From NCBI GenBank assembly GCA_019648995.1, contig BLXT01004580.1, positions 2,122,705 to 2,143,261 on the forward strand: a stretch of 20,557 nt of DNA, in the 5' to 3' direction. Every line of letters begins with the position of its first letter. Within the stretch, counting starts at the first letter, position 1. Of this stretch, positions 8,601 through 18,860 are shown one piece after another. The position numbers were made by a program, and so were the translations under genes. The stretch is from Plakobranchus ocellatus. Its lineage: Eukaryota > Mollusca > Gastropoda > Plakobranchidae. The notes below the pieces were generated by a model, which saw only the letters and a program-made list of their open reading frames with translations, was not told the DNA's origin and did no database searches.

Positions 8601-9890
8601 AAAACAGCCGTGCTTAGAATTTAAAAATAATAACCCAAGGAATTAGCTATATTAATCTTATCAGAAAATGAAGCAAGATAAGAAATTTGTTACATTTATT
8701 ATCAAACCACATGCCAAGTAAATTTCACTATCTTGTTAATATTTTGCACTATATGGAAGGTGTCTTAAAATAACATCTTATTGAATAATCGCCATACATG
8801 TCAATGGGTACCAGATTTGCTTAGGTACCCTAAATGTCGTGATACAAGAGGTTTCTTAGTGGAATAATCGTAAAGCTTTGCTATAAATTTCAAAACTAAG
8901 GCTGGCACAAGCAGTTATATTACATGATAAGTTGCAATTCTGATTGATTTATATCTCAGGGCTGCATCTCCTTCCCCGTGAATACCTAATGTTTTATTTT
9001 ATATAAATCTGCCATCACTTCTTGTTTACTGGACTGCAGATTTTGCTGAACATCACACAATGGAGAGTTCAGCAGCTTGCAAAGAGAAGAAATTGGAGCT
9101 TATGTTTCCTTGCTTTTATTCATGTCTCATTTTCATTGTACTTGGTTTTCAAGACTTAAAATTGTCTATTTTTCTATTTATTGAAATTTTGATGAAAATA
9201 TATTAGAGCTTAGTCATTTGTCTCCATATTGAAATAATTTTCAAATGCTCTTTATTTTACACTGCATACCTTTTTTAACTGGGCTTACCAAGTAATCTGA
9301 GTTTCGCTGTGAATGTCGCAAAGGAAAATGCTCAGGGCAGTGAGTCTGCTAGCTTCATATTTCATCAATCCAGCTCATGTTTGCTGCTTGGATGTATTAA
9401 ACACTAAAGCAAAACTGAAGTTGCTATCATTGGTCAGTTCATTTTTTCCTGCAGCTAAATGCAAATAGAAAAAATTAATTTGCCACTTCAATTTTTAAGA
9501 TGAAAATTGTTTTTCTGTATGACATGACACTGTTAATGTCTCATTATATACAGTCTTTATTTTAACTCTGATCTCAAAACATTCTATTTGTTTTTCCTGA
9601 TATTGAAATCAACCTGAAAGTGTAATTCATGTATCTTGACATGAAATAGCTTTTCATCAATTTGCAAAGCCTCCTGTAATTGATGGCATATGTTCTCCAC
9701 TTTAAAAATAATGTTTTTTAACTGATATTATGTTAGTTTAAGGGTTTTTAGTCATCAATCTGTGATTGATTATATTAAAATTACGATGTATTTATTAATA
9801 AAAAAAATTTGGAATTTTTTCATATTTCCACTGATTATAGAGAAACATTATTTAATAAATATTGTCTCTTCAAATAAAAAAAAAAGTTTA
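8601..9890 (+). other. CHPF: Probable 3' UTR of CHPF
   Basis: From the TGA to the cluster of AATAAA signals at 9797-9878 there are about 1.28 kb without coding potential and without the microsatellites common elsewhere in the window. This fits a long 3' UTR. The end is inferred from the signals alone; a read-through to the AATAAA at about 10737, inside the transposon, cannot be excluded. Confidence 0.6.
9797..9878 (+). promoter_or_regulatory. Cluster of three poly(A) signals
   Basis: AATAAA occurs at 9797-9802, 9854-9859 and 9873-9878. It is followed by a short hairpin (arms 9890-9898 and 9919-9927, ACAGGATCA with TGATCCTGT) and T-rich DNA. This is the best candidate for the 3' end of the CHPF transcript. 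Confidence 0.6.
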
Positions 9891-9927
9891 CAGGATCACT
9901 GGTTTATTTTACAATAGCTGATCCTGT

Positions 9928-10600
9928 TTTTGATCCATCCCTTGAGAATTCTGTTATCATTTAACTTGTTTGCATTTTAACAAAACATGAAACTTATGAA
10001 AAGAGAAGAAAAGGACTTTCCTGTCATGGAAACACGTCTAATGTTGGGATTATAGTAACAGAATTTTTAATACATTTGGTAACTAAAGTACAAAGACCTA
10101 TTTAAACCAGCCTTCATATTTCAGCCATCTGATGCCTTAAAGTGTGTTCTCAACAAACAATATTCTCAGCCTTAAACTGACTCTGCCAAAAGTGTGTTTC
10201 TTTTTTATATTTGCACTATCTGTTGCCTTTAACATGCCTCAAATGTTACTAAACATCTTTTGTACAGTCCCAAAAAGTGTAGTGCATTTGAGATCTTATG
10301 TGTGTGTGTTATGAGTAGGTGGGTGAATGAAGTTTGCTGCATTCCATGAAAATAATTAAGTTCTGCTAAGTAAATCATTTAATGAACATTAAGACTCAAA
10401 GATAGCCACATACTATCAATGTGGTTTTTATTGTCATGATGAACATTATTGTATAGTCTGTGAATTTTTTTTTTGTTTTCTTTTCTTTTCATTTGAAGTC
10501 TCTGTGTAAATCGTAGCAAGTAAAAAAGTATTTACGTTTAAATGGTGCAATGATGCATATCTCTATATTGTGATTGTGTTCTTTGAATGTGTGAAATTAT
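9928..10600. other. Intergenic DNA before the transposon
   Basis: AT-rich. It holds a short (TG)n at about 10299-10309 and a T run near 10468. No reading frame or repeat family is recognised. Confidence 0.6.
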
Positions 10601-10764
10601 TTAACTCACTGACTACCACACTTTTTTTCCCTAATAATTTCCTGGGTACCAGACATTTCGGGGGTATTTTCAAAAAATCACTGCGCATTTGTTAGTAAAG
10701 ATATACCTATGAAATTTGTACCATACCTTTTCCACATAATAAAGATCACATTACAAAAAAAATG

Positions 10765-11010
10765 TTATGTGGTTGATTTTTTAGATCTAGATAGTGATTT
10801 AGATCTAGCTGCAACTTGAGGCTGGGATTTAGATCTAGACTTATCCACGGTGAGGTTCGATTTGCCCCTACCTTTTCCTTTCCCTCTACATTTGGAGAGA
10901 CTAGTCTTGGGCTTTTTATGCTTTGGGGGCTCATAATGTGGATCTTATACGTTTCCCATGATACTATCAATATCTACACTTTCATCATTGTCTAAATCTA
11001 GAGACTCCAT
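10765..11010 (-). pseudogene. Remnant of transposase N-terminal frame in the piggyBac-type element
   Basis: Read on the minus strand from ATG at 11010, an 82-codon frame begins with an acidic stretch (MESLDLDNDESVDIDS) and meets an in-frame TAA at codon 22 (10945-10947). It continues with a Lys/Arg/Gly-rich stretch (RGKGKGRGKS) and Arg-Ser-Lys-Ser repeats to TAA at 10765. An acidic start followed by a basic region is common at the N terminus of piggyBac transposases, but no DDD catalytic core is present. The Arg-Ser-Lys part is encoded by three TTTAGATCTAG repeats (10780, 10798, 10828). That this frame once began a transposase is inference. Confidence 0.4.
10780..10838. repeat. Three TTTAGATCTAG repeats inside the transposon
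   Basis: Identical 11-base copies at 10780-10790, 10798-10808 and 10828-10838. Each holds the palindrome AGATCT. They encode the repeated Arg-Ser-Lys of the minus-strand frame. Confidence 0.85.
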
Positions 11011-11350
11011 CTAAAAAATCAGTCAGAAACTGGTAGCTGCTAGAAGTGTTGTAAATTTGGTCTCCTGCTCGTACTAATCGTCTGAAACAAACTTCGCCTA
11101 TATCATTTTAAGGTAAACGGCTAAGCTAAGGGAAGCCGTAACTTATACCTTAACTGTTGCGATATTTAAATGGGAAAAAAATTTGGAAATGGAATCTGCA
11201 GGAGTTGTGGGATTGGTATTTTGATGTCCACAAAATTTCCCTGCAAATTTTGCGGGTAAAGTAGCCAGTGAGTTAAAAATAAAATAAAAAAAACTTTACA
11301 AATTCCAAACTTCATTGATAAGCAATAATCAGATTTACATTGCATCAAAT

Positions 11351-11421
11351 TGACAGGTGTATCAAACCTCTGATATTCTTTATTTATGAATAGAGATTTC
11401 AGAGGTTTGATACACCTGCCA
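11351..11421. repeat. Foldback hairpin element, copy 1
   Basis: Perfect 20-base arms CAGGTGTATCAAACCTCTGA (11354-11373) and TCAGAGGTTTGATACACCTG (11399-11418) flank a 25-base loop. The pairing extends three bases outward with one mismatch. A short inner pair (TATTC 11374-11378, GAATA 11388-11392) shortens the loop further. It lies 75 bases downstream of the piggyBac-type element. A second copy of the sequence is at 17214-17280. Confidence 0.85.
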
Positions 11422-11468
11422 GCCAAATGACCTTTGATAAGCTTTTTTTTTGAAAATTAGTTTTGTTT

Positions 11469-11547
11469 TCATCTTCATCATCATCACCTCATTCATCATT
11501 ATTATCATGCATTCTTCACACCATCATCACCATCACCATGAATCACC
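11469..11547 (+). repeat. Degenerate CAT/CAC repeat
   Basis: Mixed CAT, CAC and ATT triplets, much less regular than the array at 2978-3064. Confidence 0.75.
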
Positions 11548-11583
11548 GTTATGAATAGAATCTACTTTTTTTCCAAGAAAGCC

Positions 11584-11586
<3 letters not shown>

Positions 11587-11634
<48 letters not shown>
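11587..11634. repeat. (AT)n microsatellite
   Basis: Twenty-four uninterrupted AT units, followed by TTACACA, a boundary similar to the TA block in intron A (TTACACTA). Confidence 0.95.
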
Positions 11635-11636
<2 letters not shown>

Positions 11637-13550
11637 CACATAAATATTAAATTACCTAATATATATATTTAAAACACTTGAGCTACACAACATTGGAGGC
11701 TTTAAAAATATATTGGTAAGGTATTTTTATGCTTATTTGTATATATTATGTACATGCCTAGATCATGATTAAAGGAATAAAGAAACAGAGATTGATTTTT
11801 GAGAAGTAGGTGGTGTTAAAGGAAAATGTCATATTATATTTACATTGTGACCTAGGAAATGTTTTAAAACTTCAGAAGTTCATAAATAAATTGGTTTAAA
11901 TTAGAAAGCAGCTCATAAGATTTTGAAATTCATTTATCAGTAGGTCAGCATATATTATATCTCTTTCATCATATAAGGAGCCTTTTATAAATATATCACA
12001 CTTGATGATCAAGAAATAAGTTTGCTTGCATGTAATTTCTGATTATAAATAGGCTCTCTTGCCATTTTCAAATGCTGTTGTGATATGCATCAAGTGAGAC
12101 AAATCAGTATTGCATTGCATGAAAATGTGACAGCAGTTTCTGTTATTAGCTTCAGCCCATATCAAGTTCCTTTTTTCTCTGTCTCAGCTTCTTATGCTAA
12201 CTTAGGAAAGATTTGGTGCTTTTGGAAAACGTGATGGTCAGTAATATAGTATTTTATTCCTACTCATCAAAGAGAAAGGCAAACAGTAATATGTGAACCA
12301 GTATATTTTGGTGATGTATATAAAAAAGTATTAAAATTACATGAAGTATGTTTTTTTTTTGCTATGAATAAAATGTATGAAAATGTTCCTAGTAATTTAT
12401 TTCTAAAGATTTAGTGGAAAAGAATCTTATCTGCTGCTTTGTCTTGCGTCTTTAATCACAATGTTAACATATATATGTAGTGCTGTGCTTTATCATTATT
12501 GCTTTCACTTTCTACATATTGTTTTTCAAGGAGTAAATTTTAATCGTAATATCCATGTGAAGGCCATGCAGTAAACCTTAATTTTGAACAAGAAAAAAAA
12601 AATATGCAAGAAGCATGAAATCTTTCACCAACAATTTTATTTCTCCAACGTGCAAAATCGTATTTTTCATCTTCAGAAGTTCTTGAGCATAATATGAGCA
12701 TAAATTTGTGTCTACTCAGTTTTGCGTCTGCCCTTTTGGTTTCTTTGTTGCTATGAAAATATTGTTCTTTAATCTTTGACACTTTTAAACAAATTATTTA
12801 AAAAAAAAAAAAGAAAAATTTGTGGGGAACTAAATAGGGCAAATAATGTTAATGTGGGGAATAAAGAAGGCCTTTTGCTGCATTTGATGACTGAAAGGCA
12901 TTCAACAGAATCCACTGCTTTTAGTGTTGTTCTTTGGTAAGGAAATGGGCAGAAAATTGTCACTGCCTATATTCCTGAAAATTTCCATCAGATTTTCATA
13001 AAACTTCTCCTTTTTCATCACAATATCTTCAAAATTTCATTGATGAGCACATTCTCAAATAGATTGTAATATAACTTGTTGAATGCTCCTTGTTTGTGTA
13101 TTGAGTGCAAAATTTAATGTGGTTTTGTTTTGTCTGATGTAAATTTTAGTTTTAGGATTTCCCAGCTATATGGAGGGTAGGGGGAAGGCAATCAGTCTAG
13201 TACATGAATTCTAAAATCATTGCATCCTGTAATTAATCTGATAAATACTTCAGTTGTAATTTATGTTTGGCTGTCGAGCTGTAAAACAATGGATGAATAC
13301 TAATATGAGATGTATGGATACTATTACGTAAAACTGCACTATCATAAAATTAATTTTACTGTGGGTCCAACCATACAAAAAAGGAGAAATGAAAAATTCT
13401 AACTCATTCATGAGATATGTTTTCTTTAGGAAAGCCTGTTCATTTTATTCAAGGAAGCTGGGCTCAGCATACTTTAAATAAGTATTTGCTTATTTTGTTT
13501 GTCATTATAAAAGCTATGTTAGTTATATAAATTCAATTATACATATGAAT
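11635..13550. other. AT-rich intergenic DNA
   Basis: No exon, RNA gene or recognisable transposon is seen. The open frames here are short, Phe- and Lys-rich and interrupted by A and T runs. Confidence 0.55.
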
Positions 13551-16500
13551 TTTTTTTTTTTTTAGTTCACACTTTTACTAAGACGAAAGAAAAAAAATGG
13601 AACCAGCTAGTAAAAAAAAAATATTAGGTGTTCAAAACAGTTTATTCGTCAAATTTCAATGACTGAAATTAGATTCTTAATGTGCTTACTTTAATGAGGA
13701 CCAAGTTTTACATCATTTGATTTGAAATGAAAAAGCAGGGCCCAAAATGGAAAAAAAAAGCACAATACTTAAGCATGTGAAAGGACAGTATTAGTTTCAA
13801 AGTTGTAAAAGGCTAATATGCTTGTTCTTATGTAACAAATGAGAGGCTTATGTTTTTACATAGCAAATGAGAGGTTTCAGGACAAAAATGTTACAGTGCC
13901 ATTTTGCAAGGAAAATAAATTAAATTGTATGTTTGGGATAAACACAAAATTCATTAGTCATGAATAGAATTTACTGCATCAAAAATCATCTGCACAAAAA
14001 TCACTATCCTCTGCAGATCTAAAAACATTCACAAATAACTTAATATTTTTTATTCATGATTTTTGTCATTGGTTATGCCTCATTTTGCCCTGAAATCCTT
14101 CAAATACAAATGGGACCCTTGGTGACCCTTGATATAATTGTTCATGGCAATATAACTGAACATGATTTTTTTTTGTGAAGTTTGTCTCATAATTCTTCAG
14201 AGCATTTACTTTGTCAAAATGTGCAACTTTCTCAATCTGTTTATGTCCATCAATTAGACCCAGGTCATTCAGCCAAAAGAATTTTGCAAAGGATATTGTT
14301 TCATTTTCCAATCTGTACAAACATTTTTCTCAAAATAATACTACTAAACACAACTGATTTAATCTTAAATTTTTTTTCTCTTTGTGAAACATTGTGCACC
14401 ACAGAAGAAACGAACAAACAAGCAGAAAAAAAAGCATTCCAAATGATCACTGATAGCCATCTTATTTGCAGGAAGAATAATGGAATATCCAAGAGAATGA
14501 ATTTTTCTATTTTCTTTTTCTAATATCTATCATGATTATTTTTGTTTTTGGTTTTGAAGAATTAATTAAAAACGAAACAAAAAATTTGTTTATTTTGAGT
14601 ATGTAAATTTGGCTTTTTTATCTCTTCTGTCTGGAGCTCTTGCAGTACCAGTTGGCTAAGTAAAAAACCAGTCATGTTTTGAATTTATTTAATTATGATT
14701 TTTAACTTAAAAAACCACCCTTATTTCTCTCTCACAAAATATCGAAAGATATTGCCTTTTTGAGCTTGTACAAATTTTTAAAGGCCTCAGTGCAAAAATA
14801 TTCATGGTGAATTTTGCCTGATTATTTATCTTGTTTGATTCTCAATACATGTAATTACCTGTGCCTTCTTGCTACTGTTGTATGTATGTCTGCTGACTGA
14901 ATCAATATGAACATGAATATACTTTAATCAGATCATTGATTACAAAATCTTCAACATATAATTATGTCTTTATTGAAAAAGCTTAGTATCTTATAATATT
15001 ATTCAGGTTATATACAGATTTGCCTTTCATCTCATCTGCTTTTGGCAAATTTAATCAAGCAGTTATTTTATGGTTATTAATATTAACAAAAAAGAGAAAG
15101 CAATTTTTTTTCTTTTGGAGGGATACAAATTTTTGATGAATTACTTTATAATCTTTTTTAACATTTATTTTTATTATTATGAGATTATGAATGCTTATTG
15201 TCAAGAAAAAATGTATGTATATAATTTAATAACTTAATATTTGCATTTAAAAGAAAAAGGATGTGCTTAATGTGTAGGTGACTTTTCTGTTGATGCAAAT
15301 GTTGGTTTGATTGCCTTATCTGTACACATTTATCTCCATCTCGACACCTTTGTTATCTCCATAAAGCAGTTGTGCTGGAGGAATAGCGCTGAAATCTGTA
15401 AGGTAGGGGACCAGAGGCTGGAGATACCTAAAATAATAAGCTCAGTCAACCAAAATACAAATACCCTTTTTCTCAGCTTTACACTGCCTTTAGTAGTTTT
15501 TGTAAGTGTAAGAATCTCTTAAAATGTTCTCTTTATTTATTTCATTTGGGGAGTAGGTACTGTGATTTTTTAGTTGTTATATAATTATTACATTTACATG
15601 TGCGAACAAATTTTTACACTCAACGGAGACATTCTCCACTAAGGTATGAACAAATTTTCAGGTGGGTTTTCCTTTCAATTTACTATATTAAGAACCATAA
15701 TATCCTGCAGAGCCCTGTGCTTTCTCTTATATATTTTTAACATCTTTAAAATATGCTTTGCATTTGGAAGAAAAAGGACAAGGAGATGAGGAGATCGACC
15801 AGGAGGAAATGTCAGCCTGGATTATAGACTTATTATCAAAGCATGATATTACCGCAATTTGTTCTCAATATATCCCAAATATAGAGAAAATTTACAGATT
15901 TTTTAAAGGAAATATTTGAATGATTAAATGTGCTTGAAACCATCTAGAATACTCGCTTCTGCTTCTACTTCTTTGAAACAAACTCTATGCAATGAAATAT
16001 TTTTTTCTCTAATCTTGTTTGTTCATGTCAGTGTAATTGAAAGCTGTTTTGCCTATTTTTATTATTGGCATCTATAAGGTTTTTTTAGAGACTCTAAAAT
16101 ACATGAAGCTTTAATGCACAAAATTCATGGAATGATAAAGGCAAAATGATGATTTTGCATGTAAAGAAATGATATAAAAATTTCACTTTCTCAAAACTTA
16201 GCACTGATATAGAGTGTTTTATGGTTGTGATCTCGAAAACAAATTATCATATAAGAATGCCTTTTTTTTTTCTTCCTTTCCTTGTTTTTTTTAAAAATAA
16301 TTTGTTTGGCCTTTTAGCCTTCTTTTATCCTACTGGAAAGGCCAAAACATTGTTTTGTTTTCTCTGGGCCTCTCTCTGTCTCTTATACTATTTATTCCAA
16401 TTTTTTGCCAAATACGAACAAAAAAAAAACAACACCCAGGAGACAATGGTTGTGCTTTCCCTAGAGTTTCACAGCCACAAAATTTGTTTATATGTCTGTA

Positions 16501-17213
16501 GGAGTCACTGCATTAGTTTTTCAATCATGACTCTCAAATTGGTGGGGTGAGTTTTTTTTTCCCCTTAACCAAAAAACGATAGATGCATTTATTTTTTTTA
16601 TTCAGCTAGATTCAGCCTTATTGGAATATGATACATTTTTAATAGAAGTGAAGGAAAGGTGAACAAGATTGTCACGTTATAAATCTTCATAACCTTACAG
16701 TAGGTACTCAACGCCTCAAAACCTCCCAAGAAACCGATAACTGAGAATGCACTTTAGAGAGCTCTCCTTTTTGTTGACCTCCCTTGCTGTTTCAGACTGA
16801 ATGAACAGGTATTTTCTTTTTTCTTGAAAAGGCTGCATTAGATTGTTCAAAACAGATGTCTGATTTCAGTAAAGGGAGAACAAAGTCCAACCCAAAGTAG
16901 GTTGACCTGGTGTGTGTTGTGTAGGTAGACATAGAGAACAGAATCAGTATAAACTTTTGCAAAGCCAAGTGTGAATGTCAAATAGAGTAGCATAAGTTAT
17001 TCCATGTGGATAGTGCGTTTGTTGCATATTAGATTATCATTAATGTTGATGGTCTCATGTGAGCTTCTTTAATACTGTGGATGAGATTCCACTTGTAGTT
17101 GTACTCTATACCTGTGGCATAAGTTTCATGATTATTATTACTGCTCTCATTATTGACGATTTTTATGCTATTGTTGTTATTATTTTTATTATGACCATCA
17201 TTATATCGTTGGG
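13551..17213. other. AT-rich intergenic DNA with minor repeats
   Basis: No gene is supported. Minor structures are a short direct repeat of CAAATGAGAGG at about 13837 and 13865, and an inverted repeat TTTGGCCTTT/AAAGGCCAAA at 16305-16346. ATT-rich simple sequence appears near 17129-17205. Frames at 14182-14523 and 16221-16550 are T-rich low-complexity translations. Confidence 0.5.
16305..16346. repeat. Short inverted repeat, 10-base arms
   Basis: TTTGGCCTTT (16305-16314) and AAAGGCCAAA (16337-16346) are perfect reverse complements around a 22-base loop. Its role is unknown; an isolated stem of this size can arise by chance in AT-rich DNA. Confidence 0.6.
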
Positions 17214-17280
17214 TGGCGTATCAAAACTCTGAACTGACTGTTTAGCAAAAAGGGATTTCAGAGGTTTGATATGCCTGCCA
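17214..17280. repeat. Foldback hairpin element, copy 2
   Basis: GATTTCAGAGGTTTGATATGCCTGCCA (17254-17280) matches copy 1 (11395-11421) at 25 of 27 bases. Its partner arm TGGCGTATCAAAACTCTGA (17214-17232) is the reverse complement apart from a four-base gap and one or two mismatches. The spacer between TCTGA and TCAGA is again 25 bases, although its sequence is mostly unlike that of copy 1. Confidence 0.8.
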
Positions 17281-18700
17281 TCGATGTACAATTTTTTTTT
17301 AAATAAGAGGTGTTACCTATTGTTGACCAGCCAGTTGTATAATGAGAAACAATTTTTTTTTATGGTTAAAGTTTACTTGATTATGAGCTGTTTGTAATTT
17401 TGATTCATTCATTGTTGGATAACATAATTATGTGAACATTGTGGGAACTCTTTTTTTTTTTCATTTAAAAAAATCTTTCTTGTTTTTGGATATGTATGCA
17501 TGTAAAGAAATTATTATTATTATTATAACTATTGAGATTTAATAGTCCTTCATGAAATACAAGTTTGTTCTTTATTGAATTTTTCTCAGTGTTGATTTGA
17601 TAATTTTTTTTTTTTCGGTTTTTCAGTCTCTTTGTTTGATTAGTTTTTGTGATAATGCTAGTAATTGAGGCGTTCTTCCTACAGACTGGTTGTGCACTGT
17701 GTCTCTCCTCAGTATTTAGCAATAGCTTGAAAATGTTTGCAGTGCTGTCAGTCTTAGATGACAATTGTTACTTTGAATGGTATTGTCATTATATATCTTT
17801 TGAGTACCAAGCTTACTGTAACCTTCCCACATCAAATGAGCCATTTGTCGACAATTGGTTAACCAGAGATAAAGACAGTGCTTCTAATTGTCCACTTTTC
17901 TGTAGATTTCCATATTTACAGTCTTCTATAGGATTTTCCGCTGCAATATTCATGTATTTTAAATGCTGCTTCAAGGATATTTCATTACTTCAGAGTTAAC
18001 CAAAATGTAAGTTCAGCTTGATGCCATAGTGCCTGCATATAGCTTTATTTGCAGTGCCAAAAAAAAAATGATCTCTGAGGCAGCATATCCCCAAAACATT
18101 CTAGGCATGCTCCCGCCTTCAGCGGTTGCATTGTGCGCTATGTGGAAAAATTCTGCGGTTTTCTTCATTTCTTTCTGGAAGCACTGTAAAGAGGAAATAG
18201 TCAAGTAGGATTCTATACATATCTAAAAAAATTTTTTTGGGGGGTGTTTTTCAGAATTGTAACCATTTCTAAATATTTAAAATCAATGTGGCATTGAAAT
18301 GATGGTTATAAATTTCACTGTGAAGGCAATCCCTAGTTTGCTATGGACTTTTTAAATTTAAAAATTGCTTATCTTTGAATACGATTTTTTCAAAACTTTA
18401 GAAATTTCAATGCTGCCAAGTTTTATAACTTTAAATGCGTAATTTCGCCTTGAATTAGTGTGCCACAACAAAAATTTTTTCACCACTTGAAAGGGATTTG
18501 AAAGGCCTTTCTAACAGTATCAAAATCTTATATTTAATAAATATCTACAAAAGACCCATTTTGCCTGGCAGGTCACAACTGTTGGAGGAATTTTGAAAAA
18601 AAAAAACGACGAGGATGGCGCAAAGCAGAAAAAGAATAATGAAAACTGTTGATTTAATTTTATCGGTTATTGTCCTTACAACATTTCATAATGCAATTTA
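17281..18700. other. AT-rich intergenic DNA
   Basis: Holds an (ATT)n at about 17508-17526 and long T runs. A 116-codon open frame at 17649-17999 is somewhat long for this composition but has no recognisable family, so it is not called as a gene. Confidence 0.5.
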
Positions 18701-18719
18701 CATGAGATCTAGCAGTACA

Positions 18720-18860
18720 AGTAATATTGCAGAAAATAATAATTATAACGATAAGAAGAATGAACATACTTTAAAAAAAAAAAATGAAACAAAGGCAATA
18801 TTACAATAAGAATAATGAGCGTACTTAAAAAAAAAAAAACAAGACGAAATGAAAAATGAA
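18720..18860. repeat. Two imperfect A-rich tandem units
   Basis: AATATTGCAGAAAATAAT...AAGAATGAACATACTTTAAA is followed by AATATTACAATAAGAATAATGAGCGTACTTAAA. Both carry long A runs after the ACTT block. This is a degenerate duplication of roughly 55-75 bases. Confidence 0.5.

Larger units (their letters stand above)
10601..11276. mobile_element. Non-autonomous piggyBac-type DNA transposon with TTAA duplication
   Basis: TTAA stands at both ends (10601-10604 and 11273-11276), the fixed target site of piggyBac elements. Inside are terminal inverted repeats CTCACTGACTAC (from 10605) and GTAGCCAGTGAG (to 11272), matching at 11 of 12 bases. Just inside these, CCCTAATAATTTCCTGGG on the left resembles CCCTGCAAATTTTGCGGG on the right, a likely subterminal repeat. 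The body is 668 bp, far too short for a transposase of about 550-600 residues, so it is a deletion derivative moved, if at all, by another copy. An acidic-then-basic minus-strand frame inside resembles a transposase N terminus. The TTAA-exact boundaries make the class call fairly firm. Confidence 0.8.

Noticed and set aside
10850-10862. GGTTCGATTTGCC resembling a tRNA or SINE B box
   Set aside because: No A box at the right distance and no cloverleaf; it lies within the basic region of the transposon frame.
10746-10970. 74-codon minus-strand frame in the transposon
   Set aside because: It is in a different frame from the acidic/basic stretch that resembles a transposase start and shows no family-like features.
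11166-11426. 86-codon minus-strand frame
   Set aside because: It crosses the transposon end and the hairpin element, so it is a chance frame over repeats.
17649-17999. 116-codon open frame with an acceptor-like CTTCCTACAG near its start
   Set aside because: Cys- and Phe-rich with no recognisable domain; no partner exon or clear donor nearby. It could be tested against RNA data.
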